From assembly GCA_018334735.1 (NCBI GenBank), contig JAGXLK010000266.1, positions 1-5,054 on the forward strand: DNA of 5,054 bases, read 5' to 3'. The DNA is from Planctomycetota bacterium (GTDB taxonomy: Bacteria > Planctomycetota > Brocadiia > SM23-32). Each line of letters starts with the position of its first letter. Within the stretch, counting starts at the first letter, position 1. A program made the position numbers and the translations under genes. The notes under the pieces are model-generated. The model made no database searches, was not told the origin of the DNA, and worked only from the letters and a program-made list of their open reading frames with translations. Positions 1 through 4,673 of the stretch are shown piece after piece.

Positions 1-13
1 GGAGGGGAACATA

Positions 14-113
14 AGGCATCGCTCCACCGGCATAAAACCGGTGGTGGCGGGGAGGGGCGTGGACCGCTGGTAGTGCAAAGGTACACCTCCACCGGGATGA
101 ACCCGGTGGTAGG
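14..113. repeat. Left hairpin-repeat cluster (two stem-loops with spacer)
   Basis: Two perfect inverted repeats are visible. The first is CCACCGG at 24-30 with CCGGTGG at 38-44 (7-nt loop). The second is CCACCGGG at 89-96 with CCCGGTGG at 102-109 (5-nt loop ATGAA). Between them lies a G-rich spacer ending in GTAGTGCAAAGGTA (70-83). The exact reverse complement of that 14-mer is at 4705-4718, where it also sits between two hairpins. The first 20 nt of this cluster (14-33) recur exactly, in direct orientation, at 4791-4810. No reading frame makes a convincing protein. I read it as a copy of a dispersed non-coding repeat family; whether it is transcribed cannot be seen. Confidence 0.75.
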
Positions 114-129
114 TAACGGCCGGAGGACA

Positions 130-200
130 TAGCGTCAGAGGACAGAAGTCAGCGACGGCGGAACGGCGTTACGGAAAACGGCAAACGGGAACGACGGACG
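130..200. repeat. Heptamer and ACGGC-type low-complexity repeat
   Basis: Three head-to-tail 7-mers (CAGAGGA, CAGAAGT, CAGCGAC at 136-156) run into a degenerate stretch of GGCGGAACGGC and AACGGC-like words up to about 200. The same order, CAGARRT heptamers followed by CGACGGCGGAACGG words, recurs after 1171, after 1204, after 1748 and after 4584. It is therefore a member of the window-wide intergenic repeat rather than a gene. Confidence 0.7.
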
Positions 201-205
201 ACACA

Positions 206-250
206 GCGGCGAAGAATCGCCGCACTCCACAGCCGGCGCGCGGCGCCGGC
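206..250. repeat. Two adjacent perfect stem-loops
   Basis: GCGGCGA (206-212) pairs with TCGCCGC (217-223) around the loop AGAA. GCCGGCGC (232-239) pairs with GCGCCGGC (243-250) around the 3-nt spacer GCG. The stretch GCACTCCACAGCCGGCGCG (222-240) recurs with one change at 1589-1607, so this block is also a dispersed element. There is no T-run after either stem on the + strand, so it is not a classical terminator. Confidence 0.65.
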
Positions 251-422
251 GGATGCTGATCATAACCCGCATCCACCACGATTATTCAGCACCCTGGCAT
301 CTTCAGTTGCGGAACAAACGACAACGTAAACGCGGAACCTGGATCATCGAAAGATAACGGCACACGTGACAACTATCGACTGACGACTACCAAATACATC
401 CACTCACCGGACATTTCTGCCT
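251..422 (+). other. Non-repetitive upstream region of the phosphatase gene
   Basis: These 172 nt contain none of the repeat words found elsewhere and have a more ordinary base composition. They probably carry the promoter and leader of the downstream gene. I could not find a convincing -35/-10 pair, and no purine-rich ribosome binding site stands in front of the start at 423 (the preceding bases are pyrimidine-rich). Nothing else is recognisable. Confidence 0.4.
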
Positions 423-1160
423 ATGTCAATCCTCCCACAAATAGAACTTCACACGCATATCCTCCCCGGTCTGGGTGATGGACCGGACGATATCGACGAA
501 TCTCTTCGAATGTGCGGCCGATACGCGGAACTTGGATTTAAAAAGGTCGTCGCCACACCGCATATGTGCCATCCGGCCCACAACCCGGATGTCGATGGCA
601 TCCAGAACGCCGTCGAAAACCTCACCAGCGAATGCCGTCAACGTTCCATCCCCCTCGAAATTCTGACCGGGGCGGAAGTCAGACTTACCCCGGAACTGCT
701 GGATATGCTCGATGACGGCGAATTGCTCACGCTGGCGGACGAGAGGCGATATCTGATTCTGGAGTTTCCACCGCGCGTCGCACCACCGATCGAAGAACTC
801 ATCTTCCAGCTCGGTCTTCGGGATGTAACGGTCATCCTCTGCCATCCCGAACGCAACCTCCAACTGCGGGACGATCCCGACCGTATCGCAGACCTCATCC
901 GTCGGGGATGTCTGATGCAGATGAGTATCGGATCGCTCGTGGGAGATTTCGGCCGCGGCGCGCGGAAAGCGGTCGGAACACTTCTCGATAAAGGACTTTT
1001 CCATCTGGCCTGCGGAGACGCGCACGGCGCCAGGGACGGATACTGGCCCGGTTATCGGCGCTGCGTGGAGGAATTGATTCGACTCGGGGGATCGGGGAGA
1101 GCCAAACGAATCCTCGTTGAAAACCCCCACCGCGTAATCGAAGGAAAGGACCTCAGTTGA
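423..1160 (+). CDS. CpsB/CapC-family (PHP domain) tyrosine-protein phosphatase
   Basis: A 245-aa protein spanning one PHP (polymerase and histidinol phosphatase) domain, the usual length for the CpsB/CapC/YwqE family of metal-dependent phosphotyrosine phosphatases. Visible metal-site and signature motifs in order are HTH at 10-12, LPGLGDGPDD at 14-23, ATPH at 44-47, GAE at 83-85, CHPER at 140-144 and DAH at 199-201, followed by the family-like C-terminal ENPHRVI at 233-239. In this family the enzyme dephosphorylates the tyrosine-rich tail of the BY-kinase that controls capsule/EPS polymerisation and export, acting in the cytoplasm; there is no signal peptide or membrane segment here. The ATG at 423 places the first beta strand and HTH immediately after the N-terminus, as expected, although no Shine-Dalgarno is evident. 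Family assignment is secure; the substrate is inferred, since no kinase lies in the window. A histidinol-phosphatase role is less likely given the CHPER and LPGxxDG motifs. Confidence 0.93.
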   Translation: MSILPQIELHTHILPGLGDGPDDIDESLRMCGRYAELGFKKVVATPHMCHPAHNPDVDGIQNAVENLTSECRQRSIPLEILTGAEVRLTPELLDMLDDGELLTLADERRYLILEFPPRVAPPIEELIFQLGLRDVTVILCHPERNLQLRDDPDRIADLIRRGCLMQMSIGSLVGDFGRGARKAVGTLLDKGLFHLACGDAHGARDGYWPGYRRCVEELIRLGGSGRAKRILVENPHRVIEGKDLS

Positions 1161-1276
1161 ATAGAAACGGACAGAGATCAGAGGTCAGCGACGGCGGAAC
1201 GGACAGATGTCAGAAGTCAGAGGTCAGAGGTCAGGAACGGCGGAACGGACAGAGATCAGAAGTCAGTAACAACAAC
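1161..1276. repeat. CAGAGRT heptamer repeat tract after the phosphatase gene
   Basis: Beginning six bases after the TGA stop, the seed AACGGACAGA occurs at 1166-1175, 1198-1207 and 1244-1253. Each copy leads into head-to-tail 7-mers: CAGAGAT, CAGAGGT (1172-1185); CAGATGT, CAGAAGT, CAGAGGT, CAGAGGT (1204-1231); CAGAGAT, CAGAAGT (1250-1263). The groups are separated by CGGCGGAACGG words. Because the period is 7, the tract is open in several frames and yields repetitive Arg/Ser/Glu/Gln/Gly peptides, which I regard as artefacts. Confidence 0.85.
1195..1248 (+). repeat. 54-bp perfect direct repeat, copy 1
   Basis: By eye these 54 bases are identical to 1748-1801. The unit runs from CGGAACGGACAGATG through four heptamers to GGAACGGCGGAACGG. 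The bases flanking the two copies differ. Confidence 0.85.
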
Positions 1277-1394
1277 GGCAAAGCGCGCGCTGCCGTCAGC
1301 CCTCGCAGAGGGCGCCGTCTTTTTAGCCCCGGGTGTGAACCCGGGGTTTTTGGGGCCGTAGCCCCCAAGATGAACCCCCGCAGGGGGTGACACG
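1277..1394 (+). repeat. Hairpin-rich repeat element, copy A
   Basis: From GGCAAAGCG (1277) to GACACG (1394) this element contains a chain of perfect hairpins: GCCCTC-GCA-GAGGGC (1299-1313), CCCCGGGT-GTGA-ACCCGGGG (1327-1346), GGGGC-CGTA-GCCCC (1352-1365) and ACCCCC-GCA-GGGGGT (1374-1388). The part 1299-1394 matches 1621-1717 almost base for base, with the only differences in and just after the third hairpin. The element may be transcribed as a readthrough 3' region of the phosphatase gene, but it encodes nothing recognisable. Confidence 0.8.
1327..1351 (+). terminator. Possible intrinsic terminator (8-bp GC stem, GTGA loop, T5)
   Basis: The stem CCCCGGGT/ACCCGGGG closes a GTGA (GNRA-type) tetraloop and is followed directly by TTTTT (1347-1351). 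It lies about 170 nt after the phosphatase stop codon and could end that transcript. Against this, it is a repeated module with an identical copy at 1649-1673, and a third, inverted copy (1461-1480) lacks a T-run. The terminator shape may be incidental to the repeat family. Confidence 0.4.
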
Positions 1395-1511
1395 TGCCGA
1401 CGCATCGGAACAGGTGCCACCCGCTGCGCGGGTTCGGGGTTGTTTTTGTCGGCACCTCTTCCACGGGTTTGCACCCGTGGCTAGACGAGTGTCACCCGCT
1501 GCGCGGGTTCA
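1395..1511 (-). repeat. Hairpin-rich repeat element, inverted diverged copy
   Basis: Read on the minus strand this block has the same parts as copies A and B. TGA-[ACCCGC-GCA-GCGGGT]-GACAC is the complement of 1489-1511. It is followed by TAGCC and the stem CCACGGGT-GCAA-ACCCGTGG (complement of 1461-1480). A further ACCCGC-TGC-GCGGGT hairpin is at 1419-1433. In addition GTGCCGAC (1394-1401) pairs with GTCGGCAC (1448-1455), enclosing the hairpin at 1419-1433. The stems differ from copies A/B on both arms, while the loops GCA and GNRA and the flanks TGA/GACAC/TAGCC persist. Confidence 0.7.
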
Positions 1512-1566
1512 ACGACAAACGAACAGAGGTCAGAGACCAGAGACGGCAAACGACGATACAGAAAAA
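1512..1566. repeat. Short heptamer/ACGGC repeat remnant
   Basis: CAGAGGT, CAGAGAC, CAGAGAC run head to tail at 1524-1544 and pass into GGCAAACGACGATACAG. The words ACGACGATACGGC and ACGACGATACGAC recur near 1822 and near 4662. It links the inverted hairpin element to copy B. Confidence 0.7.
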
Positions 1567-1717
1567 GGCAAAGCGGTGGCCCGTCACGGCACTCCATAGC
1601 CGGCGCGCGCGCCGCCGTGAGCCCTCGCAGAGGGCGCCGTCTTTTTAGCCCCGGGTGTGAACCCGGGGTTTTTGGGGCCACAAGCCCCAAAAATGAACCC
1701 CCGCAGGGGGTGACACG
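1567..1717 (+). repeat. Hairpin-rich repeat element, copy B
   Basis: This starts with the same GGCAAAGCG as copy A but carries about 28 extra bases, including GCACTCCATAGCCGGCGCG (1589-1607), shared with 222-240, and a perfect palindrome CGGCGCGCGCGCCG (1601-1614). Hairpins are GCCCTC-GCA-GAGGGC (1621-1635), CCCCGGGT-GTGA-ACCCGGGG (1649-1668), TTTTTGGGGC-CACAA-GCCCCAAAAA (1669-1693) and ACCCCC-GCA-GGGGGT (1697-1711). In the third hairpin, copy B has a perfect 10-bp stem where copy A has an interrupted one. Confidence 0.8.
1649..1673 (+). terminator. Possible intrinsic terminator, second copy
   Basis: Identical stem-loop plus T5 to the one at 1327-1351, here inside copy B. The T5 is also the left arm of the next hairpin (1669-1693), so the two structures would compete. 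It lies too far from any upstream gene to be that gene's natural first terminator. Confidence 0.3.
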
Positions 1718-1747
1718 GACAGCCAGAGGACAGCGGGTCAGAGACGA

Positions 1748-1801
1748 CGGAACGGACAGATGTCAGAAGTCAGAGGTCAGAGGTCAGGAACGGCGGAACG
1801 G
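1748..1801 (+). repeat. 54-bp perfect direct repeat, copy 2
   Basis: Identical to 1195-1248. It is preceded by degenerate heptamers (CAGAGGA, CAGCGGG at 1724-1737) and followed by GGAACGGC/AACGGC words up to about 1843. Copies 1 and 2 bracket hairpin elements A, inverted and B. Confidence 0.85.
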
Positions 1802-1843
1802 CGGAACGGCAAAACGGCAGAACGACGATACGGCAACGGCCGG

Positions 1844-1930
1844 TGATCGGTGACCGGTTATCTGTGATCAGTTACCAGCTCCAGTCCGTTATCAGTTCAC
1901 CAACTCCAGTTCGTTCTCCGTTCACTATCA
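1844..1930. repeat. Degenerate GTTATC/GTGATC tandem repeat
   Basis: A different low-complexity style begins here: GTGATCGG, TGACCGG, TTATCTG, TGATCAG, TTACC words in a row. A direct tandem pair then follows, ATCAGTTACCAGCTCC... (1867-1890) and ATCAGTTCACCAACTCC... (1891-1915), with about three differences over 25 nt. No protein or RNA gene is recognisable. Confidence 0.55.
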
Positions 1931-2128
1931 ACTGCTGTCTTGCGCATATCGGTCTCTTCCGCTATAACGTCGGCTGAATTGGATTGTTACGTAATTCGTT
2001 CAGGGACATTGACATACGAGTTTTCAAACCGGGGTGCAACGGCGTTTCCCGGCCACTCCAGCCGAATCGTAATGTCCCCGGTCAGAATAATTACTCCCGT
2101 TTTGATACTTCACTGAACTGAAGGAAGT
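1931..2128 (+). other. Leader region of the O-antigen ligase operon
   Basis: About 200 nt of non-repetitive sequence precede the operon and should contain its promoter. A TTGACA box is present at 2009-2014 but has no -10-like hexamer at the expected spacing. GATACT at 2104-2109 has no matching -35. I therefore do not call a promoter. Confidence 0.35.
2121..2127 (+). promoter_or_regulatory. Shine-Dalgarno-like AAGGAAG, very close to the ATG at 2129
   Basis: AAGGAAG ends one base before the ATG at 2129, so the AAGGA core is only 3 nt away, shorter than is usual. A second AAGGA at 2173-2177 lies 8 nt before an in-frame ATG at 2186 (residue 20). Spacing favours 2186. The basic N-terminus RRTRKILRAIAR before the first membrane segment favours 2129. 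Confidence 0.4.
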
Positions 2129-3604
2129 ATGGATACCGGACGACGCACAAGAAAAATCCTGCGGGCGATCGCAAGGATTGGGACCATGGGGGCAGTTGTA
2201 GCTGGCCCCTGGCTGTTCGGCGCCTACGAAACCTGGGCCTATCTGCTGCTCTGTCTGGTGATAATGTTCGCGGCCGGCTGCTGGTTGATGCAAACCACTA
2301 TTCAACCGCGTGCCCGGTTGCGGTTTCCTCTTACTGCGGCAGCACTGGCTCTGCTGGCCCTGCTGTTGATAATTCAGATGGCTCCCATGCCGGCGGGGCT
2401 GGTGAACATGTTCAACGCCAGCGCAGCGAAAGCGCACAGTGAGCAGGCGCAGCTGTTCCAGAGCATGCATATGTCCGAGTTCCTCCAGGGGACCGTCGGA
2501 TCCGGCGGGGCAATGACCCTATCCGCTGCACCGAGAGGCACGTTGCGGACGCTTTTCATATTCGCCGCTTTCACGGCGGTGTTCCTGGTGAGTGCCAACG
2601 CTTTCCGACGATGGCGGCACGTGCAGGCGTCGCTGATGGTCCTGACAATCTCGGGATTTATTATGGCGCTGGTCGGCATAATTCATGAATTCTCCGGAAG
2701 CCCGGAGGTGTTATGGTTTCATCAGACGCATTACGGCGGGGCCATTTTCGGTCCTTATGCCAACCCCAACCACTACGCGACCTGTATGAACCTGCTTTTT
2801 GGGGTTGCCGTGGGGCTGTTGCTGGCCGAGATGAGGGGCTCGCCGGTAAACGAGCTCGACTCTCTGCGTGAAAAAGTCGCCTGGATATCGAGCGGAAAAG
2901 CCAACCGAATCGCGCTCATTGCTTTCGCGGCTGCCATCATGGGAGCAAGCGTGCTGGTATCGCTCTCGCGGGGCGGGATCGTCAGCCTCATCATGGCCGC
3001 AGGTGTTCTGGTTTTGTGGTTCGGACTCAAAAGAAGCCAGACAGGCGTGCGAGTCGGCGGCATCATCATGCTGGTGGTGGGGATAACGGCCTGGATAGGG
3101 TGGGAACCGGTGCTGAGTGAGATCGCCACGCTTTCAAAAGTCAACCCGCGAACCGAGGGCCGAACCATCGCTTCGCTCACGGCGGTTAAAATGTTCGAAG
3201 CTGCTCCGCTGGCCGGCCATGGCTTCGGGAGTTTCCAACACGTTTTCCCGGTCTTCAGACCGGAGAGGCTGAAAGGCGCGCGCTGGGTGCATGCGCACAA
3301 CGAATACGCCCAGCTCCTGGCCGAAGGGGGTATCGCGGGAATATTCGTGGTGGGACTGATCGTGCTGGCTTTTCTCAGGGAAACGCGCTCAAAATGGGAA
3401 ACAGCGACCGAGAGAGGTAAGTTGCTCGCCACGGGACTGTCCGTGGGTTTCGTTGCCACGATTCTGCACAGCGGGTTGGGGTTCGGACTCAGATCGCCGG
3501 CGACTTTTCTGGTGCTGGCGGCCGCGGGAGGGTTGTGTAGCGCCGGGCTATCTTTGCGAAAACAAAAAAAGAAACAGCATACCGGAACCAATAACAGTGA
3601 GTAG
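2129..3604 (+). CDS. O-antigen ligase / Wzy-like polysaccharide polymerase family membrane protein
   Basis: A 491-aa polytopic inner-membrane protein with roughly 11-12 hydrophobic segments (among them 21-54, 68-86, 138-156, 168-186, 213-233, 260-278, 283-300, 308-325, 400-417, 457-475). It carries hallmarks of the Wzy/WaaL (PF04932-type) superfamily: GPYANPNHYA at 208-217, SLSRGG at 278-283, GHGFGSF at 363-369 and HAHNEYAQLLAEGG at 388-401 after a periplasmic loop, then HSGLGFGLRSPA at 447-458. Family members transfer or polymerise undecaprenyl-linked glycans at the periplasmic face; ligase and polymerase cannot be told apart from sequence. From memory the C-terminal motif is usually HSxxDF, and here the Asp is Gly (451). 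The tail is Lys-rich (RKQKKKQ) and encoded through an A7 run. It overlaps the next gene by 8 nt, implying translational coupling. An alternative start is Met20 (2186). The phosphatase upstream and VanZ downstream fit a capsule/EPS locus. Confidence 0.9.
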   Translation: MDTGRRTRKILRAIARIGTMGAVVAGPWLFGAYETWAYLLLCLVIMFAAGCWLMQTTIQPRARLRFPLTAAALALLALLLIIQMAPMPAGLVNMFNASAAKAHSEQAQLFQSMHMSEFLQGTVGSGGAMTLSAAPRGTLRTLFIFAAFTAVFLVSANAFRRWRHVQASLMVLTISGFIMALVGIIHEFSGSPEVLWFHQTHYGGAIFGPYANPNHYATCMNLLFGVAVGLLLAEMRGSPVNELDSLREKVAWISSGKANRIALIAFAAAIMGASVLVSLSRGGIVSLIMAAGVLVLWFGLKRSQTGVRVGGIIMLVVGITAWIGWEPVLSEIATLSKVNPRTEGRTIASLTAVKMFEAAPLAGHGFGSFQHVFPVFRPERLKGARWVHAHNEYAQLLAEGGIAGIFVVGLIVLAFLRETRSKWETATERGKLLATGLSVGFVATILHSGLGFGLRSPATFLVLAAAGGLCSAGLSLRKQKKKQHTGTNNSE

Positions 3605-4151
3605 AAAAGTTCAGGTTGAAGGACTGGAAAAAACTTTGGTCGTGCGCCTGGTGGCACTGGCGACGCTGGTAGCGATATGCATAATCGTTGTGCTGGAGCT
3701 GTCGGCGGTTCGGGGCGCGCTGGCTTACAAAAGGTTCGACCTGACCCGCAGGGCTGCCGGGAAAGCGCAGGATCCTGAATATTTCCACTCCCAGGTGAAA
3801 TTGGCGGTCTCCGATGCCGAATCGTTGCTGGCAACCGGCGAAGGCACGCCGCCTCAGCTGACGGAATTGAGTGCCGCCTGCCTGCGCTGGGCTGCCGACA
3901 GGCGTCTGACGGATACCCAATTGAAACTGAGGCTGGCCGAACGATCGATCGCTCTCGCGGCGCAGGCGGTTCAGAAAGCGCCTTCGGATTACTACGCCTG
4001 GGAACGTCTGGCACGCGCACAAGTTGCGCTTGGATTGATGGCGGATGCTAAAAAATCGCTGGACCGGTCCCGGGAACTGGCCCCCGAGGGCAAAAAACCC
4101 GAAATCCCCTTTTTCGGGGCAACGCGGCGGTGGAAACGAGAGAGTCGGTAG
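3597..4151 (+). CDS. Single-pass membrane protein with TPR-like C-terminus
   Basis: A 184-aa protein starting at GTG 3597, inside the end of the upstream gene (overlap GTGAGTAG). Residues 1-13 are polar, 14-36 form one hydrophobic helix, and the rest is a soluble, Ala/Leu/Arg-rich helical region probably facing the periplasm. Residues 132-165 fit a tetratricopeptide repeat: W135, L138, A139, A151, L155 and P163 fall on consensus positions 4, 7, 8, 20, 24 and 32. The helix before it (about 110-131, ending at P129) looks like the second helix of a degraded repeat. TPRs mediate protein contacts, and many O-antigen ligase relatives carry them at their C-terminus, so a partner role for the upstream protein is a reasonable inference. 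The start rests on coupling, since there is no good Shine-Dalgarno. The reading frame is open further upstream, to 3453, but that part is a shadow of the ligase gene. I do not recognise a named family. Confidence 0.72.
   Translation: MSRKVQVEGLEKTLVVRLVALATLVAICIIVVLELSAVRGALAYKRFDLTRRAAGKAQDPEYFHSQVKLAVSDAESLLATGEGTPPQLTELSAACLRWAADRRLTDTQLKLRLAERSIALAAQAVQKAPSDYYAWERLARAQVALGLMADAKKSLDRSRELAPEGKKPEIPFFGATRRWKRESR
4098..4118 (-). terminator. Minus-strand terminator-like hairpin inside the TPR gene
   Basis: On the minus strand CCCGAAA (complement of 4112-4118) pairs with TTTCGGG (complement of 4098-4104) around a 7-nt loop and is followed by T6 (complement of 4092-4097). This is the shape of an intrinsic terminator for antisense transcription. 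It lies inside codons for a KPEIPFFG stretch and may be chance. Confidence 0.2.
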
Positions 4152-4177
4152 ACGTTTACCGGGCGAAACCGAGGTCG

Positions 4178-4579
4178 ATGGAACATCTGAAAAATAAAAT
4201 GCGATACAAATTCTTCTGGCCGATCGGTTGGGCCCTGTTGATACTGGCCGTGAGCCTGTTACCGGCCGACCACCCGGTGGCGCGCGCGTCGACCCTGGGG
4301 GGATTGGACACAATGGCTCACATCTTCGCCTACTGCGTGCTGGCATTGCTGGTTTTCTACGCAATGCGGGATCTGTCCACCGGCGTTGGGCTGGGGTGTG
4401 CGATAGCGATACCGGCCAGCCTGGGGGTGTTTGTGGAAATTGTACAGCCTGCACTGGGACGGGCGGGTTCATGGAAAGACGTCGCTGCCAACGGTGCAGG
4501 GGTTGCCGTGGGGGCGGTGTTGGGTTCACTATGGGCAACCTTATCCCGCAGGGAATCAGACGAAACAGGAGAGGATTAA
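4178..4579 (+). CDS. VanZ-like family small membrane protein
   Basis: A 133-aa protein with four predicted membrane helices (about 12-30, 46-64, 70-90 and 104-121), the usual size for VanZ-like (PF04892-type) proteins. Family-like motifs are DTMAHIFAY at 44-52 (D44, H48, Y52), VEIVQ at 86-90 (E87, Q90) and GRAGSWKDVAANGAG at 94-108 (R95, D101, N105, G108). The name comes from VanZ of teicoplanin resistance; the biochemical role of the family is not established, and such genes often lie in cell-surface polysaccharide or exosortase neighbourhoods. The start is uncertain. ATG 4178 has GAGGT only 2 nt before it. GTG 4130 would add 16 residues and overlap the TPR gene by 22 nt. ATG 4199 begins just before the first helix. 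It is the last gene of the operon; its TAA overlaps the first base pair of a heptamer repeat tract. No terminator with a T-run follows. Confidence 0.85.
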   Translation: MEHLKNKMRYKFFWPIGWALLILAVSLLPADHPVARASTLGGLDTMAHIFAYCVLALLVFYAMRDLSTGVGLGCAIAIPASLGVFVEIVQPALGRAGSWKDVAANGAGVAVGAVLGSLWATLSRRESDETGED

Positions 4580-4628
4580 CGGACAGATGTCAGAGGTCAG
4601 AGATCAGAGGTCAGAGATCAGAGGTCAG
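4578..4628. repeat. CAGAGRT heptamer tandem array abutting the VanZ stop codon
   Basis: The seed AACGGACAGA (4578-4587) shares its first two bases with the TAA stop (4577-4579). It leads into six consecutive 7-mers: CAGATGT, CAGAGGT, CAGAGAT, CAGAGGT, CAGAGAT, CAGAGGT (4584-4625), alternating GGT and GAT. CAGCGACGGCG then follows as in the other tracts. This is the most regular heptamer array in the window. Confidence 0.88.
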
Positions 4629-4673
4629 CGACGGCGCACCAGCAACGGCGTTACGGCATAACGACGATACGAC
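4629..4673. repeat. Degenerate ACGGC/ACGATACG tract
   Basis: CGACGGCGCACC, AACGGCGTTACGGC and AACGACGATACGACG words link the heptamer array to the right-hand hairpin cluster. AACGGCGTTACGG is also present at 162-174, and ACGACGATAC at 1551-1560 and around 1822. Confidence 0.6.

Noticed and set aside
426..1130. 234-aa open frame on the minus strand opposite the phosphatase
   Set aside because: It is an antisense shadow. The + strand product has all metal-binding motifs of a known family, while the minus product resembles nothing.
1157..1853. Several 70-84 aa open frames on both strands in the repeat region
   Set aside because: They are translations of heptamer and hairpin repeats, rich in Arg/Gly/Pro/Ser, overlapping on both strands and without ribosome binding sites. 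Their openness follows from the repeat composition.
2009..2014. TTGACA as a -35 promoter box for the operon
   Set aside because: No -10-like hexamer at 16-18 nt spacing; the following bases are GC-rich (CCGGGGTGCAAC).
2773..4538. Long minus-strand frames (415 and 349 aa) opposite the operon
   Set aside because: Pro/Arg/Ser-rich low-complexity products typical of shadows in GC-rich DNA. The + strand genes have membrane helices and family motifs.
4584..4625. CRISPR-like regular array
   Set aside because: The unit is 7 bp with no unique spacers and no cas gene nearby. It is a simple tandem repeat.
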